Shown piece by piece: positions 58,801-64,000 of a stretch of 64,000 nucleotides of DNA (positions are counted from its first letter, which is position 1; the number at the start of each line of letters is the position of its first letter). A program made the translations under genes and the position numbers. Under the pieces are notes generated by a model. The model was not told the DNA's origin. It was given only the letters and a program-made list of their open reading frames with translations, and did no database searches. Origin of the DNA: Cyclina sinensis (Eukaryota > Mollusca > Bivalvia > Venerida > Veneridae); the NCBI GenBank assembly GCA_012932295.1, contig JAAONU010000001.1, positions 29,264,921-29,328,920 on the forward strand, given 5' to 3'.

Positions 58801-59812
58801 CTCATCCGAAAGACAATTGTGCTAGTGAAGGAGCTAGGGTCGAACTCTTGACCCCTGGGTTATAAGTTTAGACCCGATAGATCCCTCGTAAGTTTCTATC
58901 ACATGACAAGTCTACACTATATCATCGTATAGAGACTAGCAGGTTACCGTCGTTTCCTTCTGGAAACAATTACACGTACTAACAACAATCACTTGTTTGA
59001 TAGTATGCCAGCAGAACCTCATCAAATCTTATTAACGTTGTAATTACTTCTTGTCAAGTTAAGAATCGTCTATATCTCATCCATGTTACGTAAAACAGTG
59101 ATTTATACATGTTGTGAAATAATTATAACAGATTAGTATTGACCGTATATCTCCCTTAAAGCTGTATCTTATATAATCTGAGCACATCAAGGTCTTTAAT
59201 TTATCTTCATTAGTGCGAATTAACCTATTGTTACTTTGTGATTTTATCTGAGAATTCATGCAATAGTACTTTTTATTTAAGAAAATATAACTGGCCGAAA
59301 AAAAATCAGAATAACAAAATCAATCTTCGGAAATTAAGAAGATATTTTTATTTTTCTAAACAGATGTTTTATTATCAATATTGTGCGTGCGTACAAGCCT
59401 GTGGTGGGATATCAGGAATATATATGAATATGTCTCGGTTGCCTGACGAATTCAAACACGTTGGCATCAGTGTTAAAAATTTAATATATAAAACACATAA
59501 GCATCTGTTCAATTCAAACTTTTGGTTAAACGTGGAAAAAAGACATCGGCTTTCAAAACTTTTCTCGATGTCTCTTCGACAAGTCTGATTAGTCGAACTA
59601 TATATAACCTTGCCCGTGTCAAGCGTGGGCGTACAGAAGAACACACAGAGTTCATGCCAATATTTTAAATGCAAAGTAAAGGTGCACAAGTAGTGTCACA
59701 TAAAATAACTTACCTTGGCCACTTCTAGTGGATAGTTCCCTCCACCTTGTAATCGGAAACCCCACGGGGCCCCTCCGGCCAGTGTAATAGTTAACCTCTC
59801 CTCTGTCACCAT
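40334..59812 (-). CDS. PDZ protein of the synaptopodin-2 (SYNPO2/myopodin) type, six coding exons
   Basis: Exons, 5' to 3' on the minus strand: 59812-59714, 51052-50901, 50538-49412, 48651-48589, 45512-44706, 40800-40334. They total 2,715 bases (904 residues plus stop); every junction is GT-AG and in phase. The N-terminal PDZ has the GGAPWGFRLQGG carboxylate loop, split after VAK. A proline-rich region, a basic RGARMF-KRK region and a repeated WPE motif follow. The same order (PDZ, PxxP, 'YPT..EQ' plus 'GA.MF.KR') is what I recall for SYNPO2, SYNPO2L and Drosophila CG1674, actin-bundling proteins that bind alpha-actinin and filamin at Z-discs and stress fibres. No LIM domain is visible, which argues against PDLIM/ZASP. 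The tail faces the SORBS tail. Confidence 0.9.
40801..42278 (-). other. Last intron of the PDZ gene, left part
   Basis: AT-rich sequence with no exon. A short GC-rich stretch at 41,866-41,921 repeats 'gccgctaggtcgcc/gctaggccgcc' imperfectly, standing out from the AT-rich surroundings. Confidence 0.45.
42279..42421. repeat. 143-bp inverted-repeat element (MITE-like)
   Basis: AGTGGCACCC at 42279-42288 faces GGGTGCCACT at 42412-42421, a perfect 10-bp inverted repeat. The inside also has GGGCG/CGCCC arms. I could not identify a target duplication. Confidence 0.5.
42538..42629. repeat. 92-bp hairpin with perfect 15-bp arms
   Basis: AATACGGGATTTATT (42538-42552) is the exact reverse complement of 42615-42629. 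Inside, ACGATA and TATCGT form a second stem. The whole could be a fold-back element or a hairpin transcript. Confidence 0.65.
42752..42833. repeat. Imperfect long hairpin with a perfect 10-bp core
   Basis: GTGTTATATC (42783-42792), a three-base AAA loop and GATATAACAC (42796-42805) form a perfect core. Flanking GACGTTGACGTG and CACGTCCCACGACGTC extend the symmetry. It lies in the same cluster as the two inverted repeats above. Confidence 0.6.
42849..42952. repeat. 34-bp tandem repeat, three copies
   Basis: CTATAAATAGGTACATGTAA starts at 42850, 42884 and 42918, a 34-bp period. A related single copy (ATAAATAGGTACATGTAATA) occurs alone near 42,479. Confidence 0.85.
42953..44705 (-). other. Last intron of the PDZ gene, right part
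   Basis: No exon supported on the minus strand. A 107-codon plus-strand open frame (43868-44191) lies here; see the rejected list. Confidence 0.45.
44706..45512 (-). CDS. PDZ gene exon 5: conserved basic synaptopodin-type region
   Basis: 807 bases, phase 1 in (after tatcttacag) and phase 1 out (AGGG|GTAAGT). It begins EKIFSDSAFYDDATNRYPTI, then the conserved EQMSMCKKIAQSLTSFANN and RARGARMFAKRKRKANKWI. A second related block reads NRGAKLFQKRQQRVEKFVID (about 45,060-45,003). Near the end is NFNKKAQGWP. The 'R/K-GA-x-MF/LF-x-KR' motif is what I recall as the SYNPO2-family actin/alpha-actinin region. The ATG often chosen inside this exon (MSMCKK) is internal; the frame runs upstream to the acceptor. 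Confidence 0.9.
45513..46069 (-). other. PDZ gene intron, nothing recognised
   Basis: AT-rich intron, no exon or tandem structure. Confidence 0.4.
46070..46585. repeat. Dispersed repeat of the 'agaaaggggcaataattt' type
   Basis: Two related stretches occur ('...aaggggcaataatttacaaaa...' near 46,210 and '...aaagggccataatttgcc...' near 46,376). The end reads 'gacatcgccgacgccaacgtgagtagaatac', a familiar tail of a bivalve interspersed element (recollection). Confidence 0.55.
46586..47196 (-). other. PDZ gene intron, nothing recognised
   Basis: AT-rich sequence without exon-like features. Confidence 0.4.
47197..47320. repeat. Dispersed repeat, copy 2 of the 7150-7335 family
   Basis: It shares the imperfect inverted start (ATGGACTTGTCCA ... 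TTGGACAGATCCATT) and the phrase GTGGTCAGACTGCACGGATG with the copy at 7150-7335, but lacks its tail. Confidence 0.55.
47321..48588 (-). other. PDZ gene intron, with a repeated 24-base phrase
   Basis: GAAAACTG(T/C)CGGA(G/A)AGGAAA plus GTCC occurs at 47345-47368 and 48377-48400 (22 of 24 identical), 1,032 bp apart and in the same orientation. It is the only shared piece I could see. No exon is supported; the 123-codon plus-strand frame at 47917-48288 has no motif. Confidence 0.45.
48589..48651 (-). CDS. PDZ gene exon 4: small acidic exon (63 bases)
   Basis: It lies between ttctagcag and GTAGGT on the minus strand, phase 1 in and out, so it can be skipped in frame. It encodes 21 residues, NHSNISGELEDGKSSETGSE plus one more. 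The donor is non-ideal (G at +4) but the phases fit both neighbours exactly. It may be a cassette exon. Confidence 0.7.
48652..49411 (-). other. PDZ gene intron; short 18-bp repeat at its edge
   Basis: ATAAATACATGATTTGGAT-like units occur three times at 48,772-48,824 (18-bp period). Otherwise no structure is seen. Confidence 0.5.
49412..50538 (-). CDS. PDZ gene exon 3: proline-rich region
   Basis: 1,127 bases, phase 2 in (ttattccag) and phase 1 out (CGAA|GTAAGT). It starts RPAGARGASQPLDPQRQPRN. It has two SP-rich copies of a 'SPL(I/M)WQP' motif, then WEATHTFDIEPKRYDTYRSG, then PxxP runs: WAPPVPPKPVSPTPSPIP and MPAPPPPPMPPSPS. The PxxP segments are candidate SH3 or profilin/EVH1 ligands. The ATG just upstream of the acceptor (MPFDYS) is intronic. 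Confidence 0.9.
50539..50900 (-). other. PDZ gene intron, nothing recognised
   Basis: Short intron with no further structure. Confidence 0.5.
50901..51052 (-). CDS. PDZ gene exon 2: C-terminal two thirds of the PDZ domain
   Basis: 152 bases, phase 0 in, phase 2 out (GCAAG|GTAAGG). It reads IRKNSHSQRAGLKEGDIVLS, then INGNPLSGKSHQSAMDIVEM and ASNQIVFEVAR. The AGL..GD.(I/V)..ING core and the alpha-2 helix are those of a canonical PDZ; His in the helix (KSHQSAM) is near the position that sets ligand class. Confidence 0.96.
51053..51802 (-). other. First PDZ-gene intron, nothing recognised
   Basis: AT-rich sequence between exon 2 and the 37-bp array. Short open frames only. Confidence 0.4.
51803..53412. 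repeat. 37-bp minisatellite, about 43 units, part with a 74-bp higher-order unit
   Basis: The unit is close to TGAATTAACAACAATCACTG plus AATGCTCACAGTTATAC. From about 52,630 to 53,290 two versions alternate, one with ACAACAATTACTG and one with ACAAAAATC(A/G)(C/T)TG, giving a 74-bp dimer period. The first and last few units use variant endings (ACAGCATCAACAAC, GTATCGACAAC). Confidence 0.9.
53413..54974 (-). other. First PDZ-gene intron, nothing recognised
   Basis: Unique-looking AT-rich sequence between two minisatellites. The 118-codon plus-strand frame at 53293-53649 is partly made of array sequence and is not a gene. Confidence 0.4.
54975..55295. repeat. 54-bp minisatellite, six units
   Basis: The core is CTTGAAAGAACATGTCTCAG plus CCATGGCTTTTGGCTTAATAGCCCACAGACTAG with few changes. 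Because 54 is a multiple of three, both strands stay open and give repetitive 87-117-codon frames; these are by-products. One unit has lost a base. Confidence 0.9.
55296..55760 (-). other. First PDZ-gene intron, nothing recognised
   Basis: Unique-looking sequence ending in a C-rich run before the SINE. Confidence 0.4.
55764..55985 (+). mobile_element. tRNA-derived SINE, second family
   Basis: The A-box-like TTGAGTGGTTAGAG is followed about 55 bp later by the near-perfect B box GGTTCAAACCC. The body contains CATGTACCGGTTATTTCCAG and GACAGATGGCTAGGT, resembling part of the 25.5-kb SINE body. There is no clear A-tail, so the 3' end is uncertain. Confidence 0.6.
55986..57296 (-). other. First PDZ-gene intron, nothing recognised
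   Basis: AT-rich intron with no exon-like, tandem or inverted structure noticed. Confidence 0.4.
57297..57567. repeat. About 20-bp minisatellite
   Basis: The unit is GATGAGTGCAGATGGATGCC with variants (GATGGACGCC, GATTGATGCT). It is mostly 20-bp spaced, with a few shorter steps. Repeated HLHSSASICTH-type minus-strand frames are by-products of the array. Confidence 0.88.
57568..58714 (-). other. First PDZ-gene intron, nothing recognised
   Basis: AT-rich sequence; no exon or repeat recognised. Confidence 0.4.
58715..58900 (-). mobile_element. tRNA-derived SINE with a conserved metazoan body module (minus strand)
   Basis: Read on the minus strand, a tRNA-like head (B box AGAGTTCGACCC near 58,835-58,850) is followed by CTTTCGGATGAGACGTTAAA and ATGAGGTCCC, then ATGTAAAAGATCCTGGTGTA. 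The GGATGAGACGTTAAA...GAGGTCCC module is one I recall as shared by SINEs of several animal phyla; the exact named domain is not certain. Confidence 0.65.
58901..59713 (-). other. First PDZ-gene intron, nothing recognised
   Basis: The 116-codon plus-strand frame at 59238-59588 and the opposing minus-strand frame have no domain. No alternative exon supported. Confidence 0.4.
59714..59812 (-). CDS. PDZ gene exon 1: start codon and first part of the PDZ domain
   Basis: ATG at 59812-59810 (context CAACATGG). It encodes 33 residues: MVTEERLTITLAGGAPWGFR, then LQGGGNYPLEVAK, ending in phase 0 at AAG|GTAAGT. PWGFR is the carboxylate-binding loop shared by SYNPO2, PDLIM and ZASP PDZ domains. The exon break after VAK is at the place I recall for PDLIM first exons. 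Confidence 0.95.
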
Positions 59813-59945
59813 GTTGCCGACAGTCACAGAACAATTCCGAAACGGCGATAACTTCCTCTCACAACTCAGTTACTTCCTGTGACAACTTTCTCGTCTTTCA
59901 CTTGCTGACTCCGTCCTACATGGTGTGCTCTGTCTGTCAATAAAT
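59813..59945 (-). other. Probable 5'UTR and promoter side of the PDZ gene
   Basis: No in-frame ATG extends exon 1 upstream for at least 130 bp. The stretch is less AT-rich than its surroundings, with several CTTCCTGT-like ETS-type cores (for example near 59,873). The transcription start is not defined. Confidence 0.35.
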
Positions 59946-62900
59946 AATAGATCTTAATGTTAAATATTGTTAATATGTCGACCGCAATTCCTGACAATGT
60001 TAAATGCCACTAACTCCTAACAGCACACTTGATTATTTGATAGTTACAGACAATGCCTCGTGGGAGATTTCTAAGCCGCTATGCACACTGGAAAGAAATA
60101 TGTGCATAGATGCTATGCTAAATGCATTAAGGTGTTGGTTTTCTGTGATTTGAACAACACTCTATGTAAACAAACGAGTAAACAAACCTCTCCAGAACAG
60201 TTTCACCTCCCGATGAAACAAGGCGAACAACCGCTTCTAGCTAGCTGTTATAAACATCAGTTTGCTTTTGCTATATTGATGCTAGATAATACGAGAAACG
60301 TACACAGCTGTTTTGGCAAGCTGATATAAGCTTTCGTAAGATCTCAGAAACAATCGAAGACGTTTCCACTTATATTCAGATTTGAAAGCAGTATTTGCAT
60401 CAAATATTAACATTTTAAACTTTGAACTTTAAAAAAATGAACTTTAAAAGAATGTTCAATTTTTAATATTTGTACATTCTGAAATGTCAGACAGCATGCT
60501 TCTGTATGTGAACGATTAAACTTTATTTCCATTTTATTTAAGCAACACTTAAATCTATGAGGAAATTTGAATATTTATTATAATAGTTATGAAAGGTAAT
60601 GAGTCCCAGTAGGTAGTGTACCATAGTACTACAAACTCTCAACTTGCTCTTAATATCATCAGCTGAAGTAGCCCACAATTAATGGCTTATACTATTTGTT
60701 TGAAATAGACAGAATCAGACAGGTAAAAAGTGACAAAAATCATCTGGAAAAAAGTCAGTAAGAAGTAAAGAGAATGGAACCCCTCTTTTTGGGAGACAAA
60801 AACAGTTGTGGATAAGATATTACAATCTGGATTGATCTAAATATGTCCGAAAACACACTAAAGACATCCGTGCTGAAAACATTTATATTATCGTTTCACT
60901 CCTATAAAGAAACAGGCCGTAACTTCATATTTTTATCTGTATTTTTACGCTATACCTAGAAAAAAAATATAGTCTTCATATAAGCTTCAATGATTTGCAT
61001 TAAAGTAAAATATAGTGATTCTCTACATGTTTTCTGTACGTAAGGAAATGCAATATGTTATTATGACAGTAGCCTACATGTTATAATAATGAGCTCTAGT
61101 CATTGCCTTTACATAATATTAAATTGTATTTGGGAATCATCTGATGTAAATATTTACCGCAGAGTTAGTAATCTGGAGAGGATCTCGATGCAAGTTGTAA
61201 ACAGTTTTATCAGATATAACATGAAATTACTTTGATAAATATAATCTATAAATCAAATATACATTCCACCAGAAAGTGAGTTCAAAGGTGAGATATACAG
61301 GCAGAAACTTGACAGCAACTTCCACAGAAACAACATCTAGCCTGCTGGCAAGAAGTAATTGTCTAGGCATTGTACCGAAATAGCAAAATACAGTAACAGA
61401 AAGTTAGAATCATAATCAAGAAAAACATTGATATCTCTTAAAAAGATATTCGAAATGTGTGAGTACTGGAGAAGTGAACTAGGCATCTTGTTAGTTATTG
61501 ACTAGTATCTGGTAATTCTTACGTCTGTTTACGAACAAGACTCCAGCACCAAAATGGTACTGTTTTCTGCACATAGTTACTGGACACTGTAATTCCATAG
61601 TCATCCTTAACTTACTACATGTATTTCAGTTATGCCACTTCTTCTATTCTTTCTTAAATCAGCACGATAGCCCATCGAGTCTGTAAAGATGTCATGTTAT
61701 TATAACAGAATATTTCCCAGTGGTATCTAAAGCCGCCTATCATGGGCACCACAATATTGTCACAACGTTTTCTTACGTAGCCAACGAAATAATTGAAAAA
61801 AAATGTACTTGGGTTTATTTCCTCGTTCTCAGCCACAATTTATATTATAATACTCTATAAGCCAGACAGACAGGACACGTCTAAAACTGAAGACATTTTC
61901 AAAATAATGCTATAGAGGAAGATTTGTAACAACACTTTTTCTCACTTTCTTGAATTGTTTTGGGCTGTCCTCGAGGATGTGAGTGATTTCTGTGGTGAGC
62001 AGAAAGCAAAACTTATATTCAAAGAGAACATTTCAGACTGAGAAATTCGTGAAAATTAGATACACAGCGCTCAAATTATAGAAAAAAATTAACAGTAAAT
62101 TGAATGTGTTGATAGGATATATATCAATATATTCGGATTAAATTTAACAATGCCTCTACCAGTGATTAGAAAAATCACAAATAAATTTTGGGGAAAAAGT
62201 AAGGAAATTGCAATCGTACTTGTATTCAAAATGGAAAAAAAAGACAATCGTATCTGAACGCTCTAAATAAACTCTGTGTGAACCTACGAGAAATAATACA
62301 GGTACTGTTCAGCATATCTATTTTCCGGTATCTGGTGTTTGAACTATCTGTGGCAGTCTCAATTAACTATTAGACGAACAAATTATAGCAACACCTATCA
62401 GACATTTGGTAAAAACTCTCCATTGCTACACAGTATTCTGTGTATTACTCCTGTTTCTCCAGAATACTAACCTAGTGAACACAAGAGGAAATGTAACTTT
62501 CTAGACAAGTATTAGGTAGGGGTTTTGTATCCCCCCACCGCCCCCACTCAATCAAAATTATTCTATTGCCAATTTTAAGAACTGACCAAAAACTCCCGTC
62601 ATAATATCATGCAATCATATCCCTTCTTTATCAAAGTGGTTAGGTTCAATTTACTAGAGTCTAATCATTAAAGTAAATTACCTCACAGTTCGAAGCAATA
62701 TGGCTTGGAGTAAGGAACAACCCATATACAAGTAACGATAGAAATGGATGAAGGACGAATACAATAGGGTTTTATTATTTCACGTTCAAACATAAGTTTT
62801 GTGCCGGAATTTCTATATTGAAACATAAACGCATAATAAATTTTTCGACCAGTATACTTTAAACAATAAGTTTTTACATATCGGTTCAGCTCTGAGATAC

Positions 62901-63550
62901 CCCTCCCCCACCCCGATTCCCTACTCCCTCACTCTACCCACCCACCCATGAAGAACAAATTGTTTACTGCTGCTCATTTTGGCTAATATATCAACCACTG
63001 AGCGTTCAGTGTCGGTTGCCATTTAGACAGACGTGTTCATAGTTTGCGACACACATTTGCCATTGTAACTGAAAACAAACGGGCTGGCGAGGCTTGATAG
63101 TTTTCCGCCTTTGATGTCTTTGGTCAGTGTAACTTAGTTGATTATTGCACGGTACATTCGATGTGACATTCCCGGTGGAACTACTGTAATGAAGGAAAAA
63201 TTTCATGCAAATCACACATTGACGAAACAACACCTACAACAACACATACCTATAAACTATAGAGGCTTATCACAAGATGTAATAATAAATGCATTACCTC
63301 AGAAATATCCACGAAAATGTATTTCTATGACAGAAAGCAGCCAAGAAAATCACGTAGATTTCTACGCACGTGAAAAACAGATGTATGTATAAAAAAGCAC
63401 AGAGCATAGAGAGAGAAGGGCGTACTAATACAGGTTACACACCTAGATAAGTGACGTTACACCTATTGATCTAATCAATGGGTTATTCATATTATTCACG
63501 ATATATTCTCGTGAAAAAGAAATATTGCATGTAGTACCAGTAAATCTACA
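59946..63550. other. Upstream of the PDZ gene; no gene supported
   Basis: AT-rich non-coding sequence. Open frames at 60081-60329, 61654-61836, 63006-63233 and 63138-63392 are short, unspliced and featureless. Two C-rich patches (about 62,528-62,550 and 62,898-62,946) are simple low-complexity sequence. Confidence 0.45.
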
Positions 63551-63612
63551 GCGGCGGTGGGGGAAAAGGTGGGGGGGGGGGGGGGTCAAAGGGGAGGGGG
63601 CGAGGGGGGCAG
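63551..63612 (+). repeat. G-rich tract, potential G-quadruplex
   Basis: GGTGGGGG, then a run of 15 Gs at 63571-63585, then GGGGAGGGGG and GAGGGGGG. Four or more G-runs lie within 60 bases on the plus strand. The run length may be misassembled or polymorphic. Confidence 0.85.
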
Positions 63613-64000
63613 TTCTGGCCCTGGTCCTAGCGAATAAAACAGATTTGAAAAAGTTTTGTTGTCTTTTAAACTACACAATGTACACGCATCTATAAAAAGA
63701 TTCAAAGTTGTCTATGCAAGGTCACAAAACTACAGATAGTTGAAAAATTACGCAGGAATCCACTTAGTTGATAGAGAAAACGCATTCGGAACACCGCGGG
63801 CGACTTCAATAAGTCTTTATACGAAGTTGTCGGAAAAGGCCGAGTTGTTACGACTGAAAGAAAACGTTTGAAACATGAAGAAAAAAAATCGTCAAAACTA
63901 TAGCATAAGTTTTAAGGGCAATGCTAGCTAATAATTAACATCTTAAACTCCATACAGTTTTGGGATTTTTTTTACATTTTACCGTGCTTTCTTGCATAAC
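63613..64000. other. Window edge; short GC-richer segment, no gene seen
   Basis: 63,785-63,860 has an inverted phrase (GTTGTCGG...CCGAGTTGTTACGAC) within a GC-richer segment that may be repeat-derived or the start of an element cut by the edge. Confidence 0.35.

Noticed and set aside
40334..59812. ZASP/LDB3 or PDLIM identity for the PDZ gene
   Set aside because: The PDZ loop is shared with that family, but no LIM domain exons occur downstream and the RGARMF-KRK region points to synaptopodin-2. An extra LIM exon set beyond the stop at 40334 was not seen.

Overview
The window is animal nuclear DNA and very probably comes from a bivalve mollusc. It is AT-rich, its genes are split by GT-AG introns, and more than half of it is intron or repeat. 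Several dispersed repeats match types I associate with clam and oyster genomes: 'caaggtcaaggtcac' tandem repeats, elements ending '...gccctcttg', tRNA-headed SINEs, and fold-back elements beginning AACCAGGTTTTCAA. The species call is inference.

Two muscle/adhesion genes fill most of the window and converge tail to tail. On the plus strand, about 10.3-32.7 kb, is a sorbin/SH3 adaptor gene of the SORBS family (CAP/ponsin, ArgBP2, vinexin). It has a SoHo-like exon, a 15-nt microexon, a candidate 24-nt cassette microexon, a charged coiled-coil pair of exons, three SH3 domains and a spliced 3'UTR. All exon phases join without conflict. A 3.97-kb open exon (11,975-15,947) lies inside its second intron. 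Its 3' donors fit the downstream SORBS exon in frame but its 5' end does not fit the SoHo exon, so it looks like the first coding exon of an alternative long isoform.

On the minus strand, 59.8 down to 40.3 kb, is a PDZ gene of the synaptopodin-2 (SYNPO2/myopodin) type. It has six coding exons giving about 904 residues: a split PDZ domain, a proline-rich exon, a basic RGA-F-KR exon and a last exon with a repeated YNR-I-AWPE motif. Both proteins are expected at Z-discs, focal adhesions or stress-fibre ends. In humans all three SORBS genes sit beside a PDLIM PDZ gene, so this adjacency may be an old linkage.

At the left edge, three CCAAT boxes and an E2F-type site precede a possible two-exon gene for a 35-residue helical microprotein (192-3208). 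Its intron holds a decayed LINE tail and a tRNA-like element. The 3.2-10.3 kb stretch has no gene I can support but contains a striking 600-bp cluster of CCGTAT/ATACGG motifs.

The rest is repeats: a 749-bp non-autonomous hAT element with 8-bp target duplication; tandem arrays with units of 20, 29, 34, 51 (102 higher order), 37 (74 higher order), 54, about 104 and 146 bp; three different tRNA-derived SINEs; and a cluster of small inverted repeats at 42.3-42.95 kb. The region 59.95-64.0 kb, upstream of the PDZ gene, has no recognisable gene. I saw no rRNA, functional tRNA or CRISPR.
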